From Ricinus communis (Eukaryota > Streptophyta > Magnoliopsida > Malpighiales > Euphorbiaceae), in assembly GCF_019578655.1 (NCBI RefSeq), contig NC_063259.1:2530001-2594000 (forward strand): 64,000 nucleotides of DNA, read 5' to 3'. The translations under genes and the position numbers were made by a program. This document shows positions 54,341 to 64,000 of this stretch, piece after piece. The notes under the pieces are model-generated. The model ran no database searches. It was not told the DNA's origin and saw only the letters and a list, made by a program, of their open reading frames with translations. The stretch's first letter is position 1; each line of letters opens with the position of its first letter.

Positions 54341-55695
54341 TAATCTGGCAACGTCCCTCTTGCCTTCTCCTCGTAAGCTTTGATTTGCTCTTCGAATTGC
54401 CACAAATTGTGAATCGGCTCCTAACTTGCGTCACTTTCGGGAAGTCCCTTCCACTTGACAAAAAACTTGGTCATTGGAGGTTGGTTGGATTGTGGTACCT
54501 TACGATGGGAGATGATATAGTCCACCTTTTTATCATATTGAGCTCGCACATTCAAAGGAGCTCTTTTAGACTTACCTCGGCTTGGGTCATCGCGATCCTC
54601 CCCATAAGGCTTTAGCATGCTCACATAAAAGACAGGGTGGATCTTGATGCCTTGTCAAAGTTCCACCTTGTACGCTACCTTACCCACATGCTTAATAATG
54701 GGGAAAGGTCCATCGTACCTTATTTTGAGACCCCAATGAAGTCCATTAGCTTTGCCATGCAGATATAGCTTGACAAGCACCTTGTCCCATTCCTTGAAAT
54801 CTATGGGTCTTCTCTTCTTGTCCGCCCACTTCTTCATTCGCTTGGACGCCTTCTCCAAGTAGGCTCGAGCAATGTCAGCTTGCTCCTTCCATTCCTTCGC
54901 AAGCGTGAAGGCGGGTGGACTTCTACTTGACCAATCCATGGCAAGAGTGCTCGGTGTGTAAGGTTGTTGGACCATAACTATCTAGAATGGACTCTTGCCT
55001 GTAAACTCACTTCTCTACAAGTTATAAGAGAATTGGGCAACATCAAGCAACTTAGCCCAATCTCGTTGGTTGGCACTCACATAGTGCCTCAAATATAGTT
55101 CCAAGAGTGCATTGATCCTTTCGGTTTGCCCATCCGTTTGGGGGTGCAAGCTTGTAGAGAACTTGAGGTTGATGCTTAGTAGCTTGAACAACTCTGTCCA
55201 AAAACGACCTGTGAAGCGAGTATCTCGATCGCTCACTATCGATCTTGGCACACCCCAATACTTCACCTCATGCTTCATAAAAAGACGGGCAGCTTCTTCA
55301 GCAGTGATAGCCTTTGGAGCGGGAATGAAGATGCCATACTTTGAGAATCGATCCACCACCACGAAGATCCATGCACATCCTTCAGATAAAGGAAGCCCCA
55401 TGATAAAATCCATAGAGACAATTTCCCATGGTCTCCCGAGAATAGGAAGTGGCTCTAGCAAACCACTCGGGGCTTGTTGCTCCATCTTGTCTTATTGGCA
55501 CACAAGACAAGTCCTTGCGTAGGCCTCCACATTTTCCCTCATGCGAGGCCAGTAGTAGGCATTCTCCACAAGCGCTATCGTGCGTTGTATGACTGGATGA
55601 CCTGCCAACTTACTGTCATGGCACTCTTTAAGGATTTCCTTCCTAAGGTTGTCATAGAGCGGCACGTATAGCCTCCTTCTTTTGGTGTAAAGCAA
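54341..55695 (-). pseudogene. Chromovirus integrase with C-terminal chromodomain
   Basis: Zinc-binding region at 55,492-55,695: His pair in HDSKLAGHP, Cys pair in CLVCQ. Catalytic core at 55,015-55,485: VSMDFIMGLPLS with the first Asp, IVSDRDTRFTGRFW with the second, and HPQTDGQTERIN with Glu, so the DDE triad is intact. The C-terminal domain at 54,655-54,975 includes GPFPIIKHVGKVAYKVEL. After IHPVFYVSMLKPY follows a chromodomain at about 54,362-54,534 (VDYIISHRKV, FFVKWKGLPESDAS, then LWQFEEQIKAYEEK). The Trp expected after DAS is a stop (54,421), and other stops lie at about 55,488 and 55,013. Chromodomains of this group bind modified histone tails and guide integration to heterochromatin. 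Confidence 0.8.
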
Positions 55696-55731
55696 GTCTC
55701 CTTCTAGCCAAAATCTTTGAGTCTTGCGTTC

Positions 55732-57158
55732 TCAAACAAGAGCAAGGAAGTTCTTGGCCAGAGAATCATGCTTTAGTCCTTCCTTGAAGCACTCCACTAA
55801 GTTGCATGTGGGCCAGCTTATATCAGCAAGCTTCCCCTTTCTACTTAGTGCTTCGGCAACAAGGTTTGCTTTACCTGGCTTGTACTCCATGACGTAGTCA
55901 AATTCCGCAAGAAAGTCTTGCCACCTAGCTTGCTTTGGAGTGAGCTTCTTTTGTGTTTGAAAGTAGCCAGTGGCAACGTTGTCAGTCTTGATAACAAACT
56001 TGCTCCCAAGCAAGTAGTGCCTCCACGTCTGCAAGCAATGCACTATGGCGGTCATCTCCTTTTCCTGCACCGTATACTTCTTCTTGGTGTCATTTAGCCT
56101 CCTACTTTCGAACGCTATTGGATGCCCCTCTTGTATAAGTACTCTACCAATAGCAAAGTCTGAAGCATCTGTGTGGATTTCGAATGCCTTCGTATGGTCG
56201 GGAAGTGCTAAAACTGACTCCTCCATGATGGTCTTCTTTAGCCCTTCAAAAGCTTGTTGGCACTTCGTAGACCAATCCCATGCACGACCCGTCAAAGGAG
56301 TGGCAATGGATGAATAGCCTTTATTGAACCTCCGATAATAGTTTACCAAACCAAGGAAAATTCTCAACTCGTTCACCTTGGTTGGTGGCTCCCAATCTTG
56401 GATGGCCTTCACCTTTGAACCATCCATCCATAATTGTCCATCACCAACAATATGCCCAAGGAATGCCATCTCTCGTTGGGCAAATGAGCATTTCTCCTTC
56501 TTGACGTAGAGCTCGTTATCCCGCAAGGCTTTGAATAATAGCCTTAGATGCTTTACGTGCTCCTCCAAAGTGTTGTTGTACACAACAATATCATTGAGAA
56601 AAATAACAACAAACTGATCAAGGTAAGGAGCAAGTACCTTGTTTATAAGTGTACAAAATGTGGCTGGTGCATTTGTGAGGCCAAAAGGCATGACAAGGAA
56701 CTCGTACGATCCATATCTCGTCACGCATGCTGTCTTTGGCTCATGTCCTCGAAAATGTGCACTTGATAGTACCCAAACCACAAATCCAACTTGGTAAACC
56801 ACTTACCACCACCAAGTTGATCGAAGATGTCGGCAATGTTAGGAATGGGATACTTATTCTTGACTATGATCTTGTTTAGCGTAGGGTAGTCTATGCACAA
56901 CCAAAGAGAACCGTCATGCTTCTTTTGAAAGAAGACCAGTGCACCATATGGAGCTTTAGATGGCCTAATATAGCCTGCATTATGTAGTTCCTTAAGTTGC
57001 CTCCTTAGTTCCTCTAGCTCCGGAGGCGCCATTCGATATGGTGGAAAGGCGGGTGGCTTGGCTCCTGATTCTAACTCGATTTTGTGGTCCACCTCTCGTC
57101 GTGGAGAAAGCTTTTTTGGCAACTCGGGCGGCATAACATCTTTGAACTCATCAAGCAT
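55732..57158 (-). pseudogene. Chromovirus reverse transcriptase-RNase H
   Basis: N-terminal RT at 56,721-57,158: REVDHKIELESGAKPP, YRMAPPELEELRRQLKELH, PIPNIADIFDQLGGG, KLDLWFGYYQVHI. A frameshift at about 56,750 leads into the frame 55,732-56,802: MPFGLTNAPATFCTLINKVL, then FVVIFLNDIVVYN where the family has YxDD. The catalytic motif is thus FLND, with one Asp changed to Asn. RNase H: HTDASDFAIGRVL, VQEKEMTAIVHCL, KTDNVATGYFQTQKKL, ending NLVAEALSRK, with Glu where VADALSRK has its Asp. At least two catalytic changes and one frameshift make it inactive. Confidence 0.8.
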
Positions 57159-57770
57159 GCCTTGGATAAGGCTTGGAAGTGTGGCACCATCACCATGGGG
57201 ACCTTATTCCACTTTGAGGGTTGTTAGGAAGGTTGGCTCCTTCCTTTTCACCCCTTTAGAGAGTTGGATGGCCGATACCATCATGTCTTGGCTTAGCTCC
57301 CTCTTTATCAGCACCACACAAGGTTGGCCATTCTCCATTATGCACATGGTGTTGGCGTAGGGAGCTAAGAACGCCTTCACCATGTCGAGGAAGTCCATGT
57401 CAAGATAGAATAGTTAACCATTAATATGAGCAATGGTGATATCGACCTTACCTTGCCATTGGCCTATTCGAATGTTGGTCCCTCTCGCTATTCCAATAAT
57501 GGGTAGCCTCTTAGCATTCACACCCTTGATGAAGCCCTTTTCCTTTTTATAAGGCAGCCCTATGGAGTCGGCCACCTCCTTCGCCATGTACACCGTATCA
57601 GCCCCGGTATCCACCATGGCTTGGATGCTTTTGCCTCCGATGTTAGTCTCCATGTACATCCGACCATGAGGCTTCTGCTCTACTTTAGCTTGGATGGCAT
57701 TGAGGAGTCAAAGGGAAGCAATTCTTTATTCTTCTTCTTGCTTCTCCTCTTCGGTGATTACAAATTTCAG
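57159..57770 (-). pseudogene. Chromovirus aspartic protease and linkers
   Basis: The frame 57,414-57,659 has MYMETNIGGKSIQAMVDTGA, with the DTGA active site, and a GIARGTNIRIGQWQG flap-like region. After a stop at about 57,414, the frame continues (MDFLDMVKAFLAPYANTMCI, VKRKEPTFLTTLKVE) to a stop at about 57,204, linking to RT. Upstream of 57,660, residues such as ITEEEKQEEE and LLNAIQAKVEQKPHG indicate the gag-protease linker, broken by stops. The sequence ends near 57,770. Confidence 0.75.
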
Positions 57771-57785
57771 CCATTTCAAACGTGA

Positions 57786-58845
57786 GTTTTTTGAACCAAT
57801 TTCTAACCCTAAAGATCTAAAAGTTGGAATCTCTTCCAAACTATTAATTTTAGAATAGCATTAATCTCTAAATTACTGCTAATAAGAGTGTCTAGTTCTT
57901 ATTATAGTAAGCTATTACACTTATGTCTAGGATGCAAATCACCTAATCACACAAGCAGTTGTCCAAATTCAATTGGATATCTTAATTATAAAAGAGTTCT
58001 CAAATTGATTCAACAATGAAGAAGAAATAATAAATTTTATTATACTTGAATGAAAACTACAATCTTAAATCAATAATCCAATCATTTAAGCACAAAACAA
58101 GCCTAGCATGGCTAAAGATCGCCCCTAGATGCTATCCCCTCTTGAATAACTCTATAACAAAACTCTATAACTCAAAACCTCTTTCTTCTTTCCTTTGACT
58201 CTTCAATACAATCCTCAAGAGCAGCTATCTTGATTTTGTTGAAGTGGAATTCATCTCCGGTTTCCTCTTCTTGATCGTCCCAAAGTTAGCTTTCAAGGTT
58301 TGTCTTGATTACTCCAAAGTTCTCTTTTTTTATTTCTATGCGGCCTCTTCCTCTCCTTCTTTTCCTATTCTTTTAACTTAAGTCTCAGGATTCAACAAGG
58401 CCTGGATTTGGGCCGTGTTGGTTAGCACGACTTGGTTGCATGTCGTGTTGATCTAAAAGTGTACTTTAAGCCTTCTTTAGCATGACTTGGATTTGGGTCG
58501 TCCTCCTCATCATGGACATGCTCCTAGGCCGTGTCACTCTCGTAAACCGTGTTGCAAATAGCTTCTTTTCGCTATAGGTAAGGCATTTTAGCACGCCTTC
58601 TAACCCTAACCGTGCTCCTCAATACGGGCGTGTTGGCAGGGCGTGCTGAACAATCTAATGCGCCCGATTCATCCGTTTCTTCCCGATTCTGGTCCGATTT
58701 CTATCTAACCTCGATGATATGCCTAGAAAAACACCTGAGACACAAAGGAAACTAAAACAGAGTGATTCTAATACAAAAACACATAAATTGCTCTAAAAAT
58801 AACTCAAAATCAAGCATGCGAACTTGTGTAATATCAAGGATATCA
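57786..58845 (-). mobile_element. Athila element 3, 3' LTR (truncated)
   Basis: Matches the 5' LTR from about 63,870 onward (CCCTAAAGATCTAAA.GTTGGAATCTC; CTTATGTCTAGGATGCAAATCACC). The U5 end corresponding to 63,515-63,870 is missing at the junction with the chromovirus. Outer end ...AAGGATATCA at 58,845. GC-rich motifs GGCCGTGTTGG and CACGACTTGG at 58,390-58,660 correspond to the CACGGG arrays of the other Athila LTRs. Confidence 0.75.
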
Positions 58846-60361
58846 AATCACCCCATACTTAAGCTTTTGCTTGTCCTCAAGCAATCAACAGTTTAGATCA
58901 TAAGCTTGCAACCAACCCTCCTTAAAAATCATGAATTGGATTACAGTTAAACAATATTCAATCTATCCTAAATTGAAACTCAACCAAAAACTAAACTAGC
59001 AATCTAAACAAGAGAATTATCATGTTAGTGTATGAAGAAATTAAATAGTACATTCAATATCAAATATTCAAAAAACCATATGCCTCATAAGGGATCACTC
59101 TATGCACTCGATGTTTATAAGGTAGTCATCAAATCCCTCAACGCAATTATATTCAACCTATTTACTATAGGCTTGCTCATAAATCCCATCTCCGCTACTG
59201 CAAACAATCAAATATCACAATCAAAGGGTCTTCACAAGGGTTGTAATAGGGCTTAAGTTTAGGTGTGGAATTCAGAAGTGAGGTGTAAATAATTTCTAGA
59301 CTCTTATAATGCCTTACCAACAATTTCAGCTTAAAAATGACTAAATGCCAAACAAAGATAATTAAATTCACTATAGTTCCCAAGTCTCTAAAACAAGATG
59401 CTCAAAGAGTGTCAAATGAATGAACACTCAATAAAGGACTGTTTTTTTTTTTTTCTTTTAGAAGAAACAATAGCACATAATTACTTTGGATTGAAAGGAG
59501 CATGTCAACCAAATTTTTAAAGGGCTTAGTGAATTCAAAGTACAAATAAAATTGGCATTTTATCCAACAACTCAATGAACACATTACAAAAATACCAGAA
59601 ATAGGGTAGGGATTAACAAACGAAAGGTTTAACAAAGTGTGATGATAAAGCAAAATGGTAAACATGAAGAAAGTGGATAGGCTAAAACTTGGCTAACTAA
59701 TGGAAAATATTCACAGGTTAGCTTTTGGCTGCAATGGTGAATCCTAAGTGCCTTTATCATTTCATAACATTTGATTCTTCATGTGACCTCAACTAGCATT
59801 GCCGAGCAAGTTCTAGAATAAGAAGAATACAATGCACACTTAAACAAGAAAAAAAGAGCATTTATGATGTATGCTCAATTAAGTTCAAAAACTCACAATT
59901 TAAGTGTATACATTTGCATAAGGTGTCCAAATACCATCAATCAAATCATCATTTAATCAATTCATACACAAAACACAACAACTAATCAAATCCAAATTAA
60001 CTAACTTAAAGAATGGTCCAAGTAACACTGGTTTAACCCAGCCACCATGATAAACAAAAAATTGCTCAATAATATTCCAAAAGCAATAAACAACAAGGAG
60101 GGAAATCTCTCATGCTCAAAATTATAAGTATCAATCTCTCGAAGATAAACAAAAAACTAATAAACATCCTAAGTATCTTAAATATATATATCATCAATAA
60201 TACAATACATAACAATCGGAAAACATCAGCAAAGAAAGGCCAAAATAATGACTTACCCACCCCACACTTGAAGGACACACTGTCTGTAGTGTATAACATA
60301 GTTGGGAAGCAACATAATAAGTACAAAAAGAAAAAGAGATAAATATGAAGAAATACTGCCC
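58846..60361 (-). other. Untranslated 3' region of Athila element 3
   Basis: The terminal polypurine tract at 58,846-58,862 (minus strand AGTATGGGGTGATT) is preceded by GCTTGAGGACAAGC. An internal polypurine tract lies at 60,253-60,269 (CAAGTGTGGGGTGGGT). In between are about 1.4 kb without a credible gene. The hydrophobic frames in it are low-complexity AT-rich sequence. Confidence 0.6.
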
Positions 60362-60440
60362 TACTCATCCTGCTGGGCTGGTGGTGGAGGTGGTGGTGCT
60401 AGAGGAGGTGCATCATTGACTGTTGGAGGTGGAATATACT
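60362..60440 (-). pseudogene. C-terminal tail of the 3' ORF, element 3
   Basis: The minus strand reads IPPPTVNDAPPLAPPPP, then PPAQQDE and a stop at 60,362-60,364. Its position, just before the internal polypurine tract, corresponds to the acidic tail of the ATHILA ORF-1-like gene in elements 1 and 2. The rest of that ORF is deleted here. Confidence 0.4.
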
Positions 60441-60546
60441 CAAATCGCAAATAAAACTTAAAAATTAAATGAAAATGAAGACTAAAACTAAGAAAATGTT
60501 CCAAAATCAATGATCAAAATGTTAAAAATATCAAATAAAAGCTAGG
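60441..60546. other. Junction region without gene
   Basis: A-rich sequence between the 3' ORF tail and the post-pol motif. Nothing else is seen. Confidence 0.4.
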
Positions 60547-60570
60547 TTGCCTCCCAAAAGCGCTTCTTTT
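60547..60570 (-). other. Conserved post-pol motif, element 3
   Basis: The minus strand AAGAAGCGCTTTTGGGAGGCAA corresponds to 19,081-19,103 in element 1. It lies about 25 bases downstream of the truncated pol stop. Confidence 0.55.
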
Positions 60571-60591
60571 TCCCCGAGTCATTTAGCTAGA

Positions 60592-61576
60592 CTAGTTCAC
60601 CACTCCCTGCATGTGCAGGTTTAACTGGCATTGCAGTTGAACTGCCAGGTTATGAATATTGTTTATAAGAATCTTGGGTGAGCAATAAGTGTGGCTAATC
60701 CCTAGAATGTTAGCATTCTTCCAAGCAAACGCCTTTTGGTACTTCCTTAGAGAGGGCAATGTCATCTCCCTTAGCTCGGGTGTTAGTCTGCTGCTGAAAT
60801 GTCAAGCAAACTGTTGTCTTTGTCTAGATATGCATAGTCGATATGCTTTGGGAGCTCTTTCAACTCAAGAACTAGTGGTTCCTCAATTGATGGCCTCAAC
60901 TTCTGCACACCCACCCTGTCAATTTTAATAAACTTATTATCCTCTTCGCTTGGCTCATTTGCTAACAAAAATTCAAGCTGCTCCTACTCTTTCTCATTTG
61001 ACAGCTCATGCTCATCTTCCATTGGCAAAGTAACTTATAGAGGGTCTTCAACCAACATCTTCTACAACTGTGTCTCAACAACATCATCAAGTACATTAAT
61101 AGAGTACATAACATCATCATGATCTAAAGATTGTTTCATGGAATTATTCCAGTCAAAGGTGACAGTCTCATCCTCTACCCTAAGTTGAAGCTTTCCATCA
61201 TAAACATCTATAATTGCCCTAGATGTTGTAAGGAAAGATCTACCTAGAATCAAAGGTACACTACTCTCACCATCCATGTCTAAGATCACAAAGTCAATAG
61301 GAAATATGAATTTATCCACCTTAACAAGCACATTCTCTATAATACCATAGGATACTTGACTAACCTATCAGCTAGTTGTATACTCATTCTAGTAGATTTT
61401 GTCTCTCCCAGCCCCAACTTAGCAAATAGGTTATACGATATTGCATTAATGCTAGCTCCTAAATCAGCTAAAGCATCACTAATAGTTAAGTCACCTATAA
61501 CACAAGAGATAGTAAAAATCCTTGTATCATGTTTCTTTTCCGGTAACTTGTTCTGGAAAACCGCTGTTAGCGTCAT
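60592..61576 (-). pseudogene. Athila element 3 protease and RT leader
   Basis: Protease part at 61,337-61,576: ISCVIGDLTISDALADLGAS, with DLGAS the Athila active-site form, then AISYNLFAKLGLG and a shift. The frame 61,062-61,331 continues FVILDMDGESSVPLILGRSF and TTSRAIIDVYDGKLQLRVED. The RT leader lies at 60,783-60,968 (PLVLELKELPKHIDYAYL) and on to 60,592 with FAWKNANILGISHTYC and QCQLNLHMQGVVN, then a stop. Element 1 has the same segment (NLNMKEVVK) followed by RT. Here RT is deleted at exactly that point. Confidence 0.75.
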
Positions 61577-63350
61577 TTAGCGTCACGAATGCCAAGTCCT
61601 CAAACTTCATTTAGTTACTAAGGATTTCCTTTAAGAACTTCGCATACCTAAGCATCTACGAAATAGCTTCAATAAAAGGTAAGTTTGAATGCAATTACTT
61701 AAATACATCAAGAAATTTACCAAACTGCTGTTCGACTTGTGCCTGCTTCAACCTAGCAGGGTACAGAATTTTGGGCTGGTATTCCCTCAGTGGAATCTTT
61801 TTTGCCTCTTCCTTCTCTGGTTCCTTCAACTTGTTATCTTCAATCCTACTGCTTGACTCTAACTACGCATCAACATCATTATTAGAAACAGGAGAAGAAC
61901 CAGGAATATAATTACCTTACCGTAAAGTGATTGCGTTCACATGCTCTCTCGGGTTGGACTCTAAATTGCTAGGCAAAGTCCCTGGCTGCCTCTCAGCCAT
62001 CATCTTAGAAATCTGGCCTATCTGATTCTCCAATTTCTGAATGGAGGCCTGTTAATTTCTAAGGGCTGCGTCTGTTTGTTAGAATCTGGTCTTTGAAGTG
62101 GATACAAACTTCATCATCAGCTCCTCTAAGTTAGGCTTTTTCTCTTGAGTTTGAGGAGACTGAGGTGGGAGAATAGATTGTTGCAGCTGCTGATGTAGTC
62201 GCTGAAATCCTGGTGGCCCCTGGTTGTTGTTGTTGTTGTTGTTGTTGCTCCATCCGAATTTCGGATGATTTCGCCATCCTGAATTATAGGTGTTGCTATA
62301 CGGGTTGTCTTGATGCCTAGGCTGACTCCCCATATAGTCCACATTTTCATGGTTAGATGAAGAAGAAGCAAACATACCTCCCAACATACAGTTACTACTA
62401 AAATGCAGGCCACCACAAAACTCATAACTTGCTTGAGCTGCTTGGAGAAGCATCTGGAGTTGATAAAGTTTCTTAGGTAATAACTCCACTTGAGCCACCA
62501 AGGCTACAGTGGCATCCAACTGGTGTACACTCCCTTTATCTCGTTCTACTCCTAGTAGTGTGCCACTGGTAATTATTTATGGCCATCTCTTCTATCAAGG
62601 TTTGGGCTTACTCTGGTGTCTTGCAGCTGCATCTACCATCTGCTTAGTAGCCAAACTTAAACCATTATAAAAAAGTTTGTACCTGCAACCAGATCGGTAG
62701 TCCATGGTATGGGCAGCATCACAGTAGGTCCTTGTACCTCTCCCAAGTGTCATACATCGACTCATCGTCAAATGCACAAAATAAGATATGTAATTTCTAA
62801 GTTCAACAGCTTTAGAGGGAGGAAAGTACTTAAACAAAAACTTCTCTGCCAAAGAATCCCAAGTAGTGATAGTGTTTGGAGGTAGTGACTATAGCCACCT
62901 CTTTACTCTATCCCTCAAAGAAAATGGAAACAAGCCGAGACAAATTGCATCGTCTGTTGTCCTATTAATCTTGAAGGTATCACAACTCTCTAAGAAACTC
63001 GCTATATGCGTGTTAGGATTGTCATCTAGCAAGCCTCCAAACTGAACTGTTTGCTGCACCATCTGAATCACATTAGGCTTTATTTCAAAATTATTGGTGG
63101 TAACAGCCGGTCTCGTAATGCATATTCCCATCCCCTCCAGCGATGGTTTAGCAAAATCATACATCGTCCGGTTATTTTCATTATTGTCGTTAGCATCTGC
63201 CATCTCTACTGTAATGTTTTCTGATTCACTCTCGTGTACGGCTTTCCCAACCTGAATCTTTTCTACTCTATGTTTAATCGCTTCCTCAACTGCCTGAGAG
63301 ATCACTTTGGTTCTGGTAGACGGTCTATTAGATCAGGATTGGACCTCCTA
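61577..63350 (-). pseudogene. Athila element 3 gag
   Basis: The frame 62,889-63,305 (IRS-type start near 63,350) has MADANDNNENNRTMYDFAKP and NNFEIKPNVIQMVQQTVQFG, then CLGLFPFSLRDRVKRWL, the capsid signature. It continues after a stop at 62,595-62,852 (AEKFLFKYFPPSKAVELRNY) and 62,079-62,519. The zinc knuckle reads YEFCGGLHFSSNC, with the first Cys replaced by Tyr. An in-frame (AAC)n run encodes eight Asn at about 62,222-62,248. A linker with EEAKKIPLREYQPK (about 61,760) leads to protease. Several single stops but few frameshifts make this the best preserved gag of the three Athila copies. Confidence 0.75.
62222..62248 (-). repeat. (AAC)n microsatellite coding poly-Asn in gag
   Basis: Eight or nine GTT triplets on the plus strand, read as Asn codons on the minus strand within the gag frame, just before the Pro-rich GPPGFQRL segment. 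Confidence 0.8.
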
Positions 63351-63490
63351 GTCATACACTACTTGAAACAAAGAATAAACAATAACACAAATGAATAAAA
63401 GAATAAAATTAAACAAAAACAAATAAAGAATAAAGAATAAATGGCTAAATTAACAAGAACACATAATTCACAATATTTCTCAAAACAAAA

Positions 63491-63508
63491 CCCCCGACAA
63501 CGGTGCCA
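63491..63508 (-). promoter_or_regulatory. Primer binding site, tRNA-Asp type, element 3
   Basis: The minus strand reads TGGCACCGTTGTCGGGGG, six bases from the LTR end (...GCATCA). One base differs from the element 1 site in the core GGCGCCGTTG-type sequence. Confidence 0.75.
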
Positions 63509-63514
63509 AAAACT

Positions 63515-64000
63515 TGATGCATGCTAAACACGAGTAGCAGTCTATAGGCAAGTGCAGCTATTGAATATAATCTAGCTTTGGCAAGTATTAATATCGTATC
63601 CCATAGGAACTGAGAAACTACTACTACTATGTTATTCCTATTATCTAACCGATCAAAAGGTGGTTAAGATTATTAACTAAAAATGATTGAGAATGCAATT
63701 GAAACCTAAATTTTAACAAAGAGAATAAGAGTTGAAAAAGGACAATAAGATGAGTTAACCCAATTAGGGGATCACTTTAGTTAGCCGGCTTACAATAATA
63801 AATTATGAATTGATTGATTAAGAATTCTGATCTGTGGATAATTTCTTGAATGAATTGGCTTTTCTCTCGAGTTAACTAATCCTTAACCCTAAAGATCTAA
63901 AGTTGGAATCTCTTCCTAACAATCGATCTAAAGTTGGGTCTAGTTCTTATATTAGTAAGCTATTACACTTATCTCTAGGATGCAAATCACCTAATCACAC
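63515..64000 (-). mobile_element. Athila element 3, 5' LTR (runs off the window)
   Basis: Starts TGATGCATGCTAAACACGAG at 63,515. The region from about 63,870 matches the 3' LTR at 57,790 onward and the LTR at the window start. The outer end is beyond 64,000. Confidence 0.75.

Larger units (their letters stand above)
53682..57785 (-). mobile_element. Chromodomain-bearing chromovirus (Ty3/gypsy), 5' truncated
   Basis: On the minus strand, right to left, it has protease, RT, RNase H, integrase, chromodomain, polypurine tract and a 647-base 3' LTR. The LTR edges are TGTCAC...GTGACA, a perfect 6-bp terminal inverted repeat. The left flank ACATT would be the target duplication. It interrupts Athila element 2 at 53,681. 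Gag, primer site and the 5' LTR are absent: coding sequence upstream of protease fades at about 57,740-57,785, where the truncated LTR of Athila element 3 begins. The sequence type (PPELPKKLSPRREVDHKIEL; YFQTQKKL) suggests a Galadriel-like chromovirus, uncertain at clade level. Confidence 0.8.
57786..64000 (-). mobile_element. Athila-type element 3, pol-deleted, running off the window
   Basis: On the minus strand: 5' LTR from 63,515 to beyond 64,000, primer site 63,491-63,508, gag and protease (60.6-63.35 kb), the post-pol motif, a tiny 3' ORF tail, internal and terminal polypurine tracts and a 3' LTR (57,786-58,845). RT proper, RNase H and integrase are missing: the pol frame stops just after the RT leader at 60,592. 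It belongs to the same LTR family as the window's first 1.2 kb. Only gag-pro coding remains, so it would depend on other elements for copying. Confidence 0.8.

Noticed and set aside
55112..55522. 136-codon plus-strand frame over the chromovirus integrase
   Set aside because: A shadow of the well-supported minus-strand integrase core; no family resemblance.
60066..60368. Hydrophobic 100-codon minus-strand frame
   Set aside because: AT-rich untranslated region of Athila element 3. It spans the internal polypurine tract and overlaps the true C-terminal tail in another frame; no homologous frame in elements 1 and 2.
1..64000. tRNA, rRNA or intact host genes
   Set aside because: Scanning by eye for tRNA TψC-loop-like strings and long non-transposon frames gave nothing convincing; a covariance-model search would be needed to exclude small RNA genes.

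Overview
This is plant nuclear DNA made almost entirely of nested, decayed transposable elements. I recognise no intact single-copy host gene, tRNA, rRNA or CRISPR array. The combination of Athila-type Ty3/gypsy elements (aspartate-tRNA-type primer site, FMDDF-type reverse transcriptase, ATHILA ORF-1-like 3' gene), a CRM-type chromovirus, a second chromovirus with a chromodomain, Tat/Ogre-like remnants, a CACTA transposon and plant mobile domain (PMD) genes points to a flowering plant, probably a eudicot. The density of nesting and the CRM element suggest pericentromeric or other heterochromatin. The species cannot be named from the sequence.

Layout. 1-1,189: an Athila-family LTR whose element lies to the left. 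1,190-1,859: a broken Tat/Ogre-like gag on the minus strand. 1,860 to about 5.3 kb: a CACTA element with a subterminal repeat array, a signal-peptide exon that may be captured host sequence, and a transposase remnant. 5.7-34.6 kb: a PMD-gene/LTR-like repeat complex with three PMD copies (8.6-10.2, 26.7-29.2 and 33.2-34.6 kb, the last continuing at 43.0-43.2 kb). The flanking LTR-like repeat 'A' starts at 5,743, 11,111 and 25,835 and occurs inverted at 30,286-32,103. The second A repeat is split by Athila element 1 (13,190-25,834, minus). 34,585-42,972: a structurally complete CRM-like chromovirus (plus) with 1.07-kb LTRs and target duplication CTTAC, inserted in PMD copy 3. 43.2-46.3 kb: a possible solo LTR, a Tat/Ogre reverse-transcriptase fragment and an inverted repeat. 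46,319-53,681: Athila element 2 (minus), cut by a second chromovirus (53,682 to about 57,785, minus). About 57,786-64,000: Athila element 3 (minus), which has lost most of pol and runs off the window.

Working parts. Gag, protease, RT-RNase H and integrase genes are recognisable, but every element carries stops, frameshifts or altered catalytic residues, so none is likely to be autonomous. The longest open frame is the 503-codon RT-RNase H of the CRM-like element. The three Athila copies share a common plan: gag-pro-pol, a conserved post-pol motif, an AT-hook ORF (elements 1 and 2), a 3' ORF with its own promoter-like upstream region, an internal polypurine tract, and the LTR.

The observations I rate most interesting are: a dense array of perfect heat-shock-element pentamers just upstream of the TATA box in the 53.7-54.3 kb chromovirus LTR; the recurrent PMD genes inside LTR-like repeats, apparently antisense to the LTRs; an LTR-like promoter module duplicated in front of the Athila 3' ORF; and a 20-bp palindromic repeat scattered through the PMD element family.
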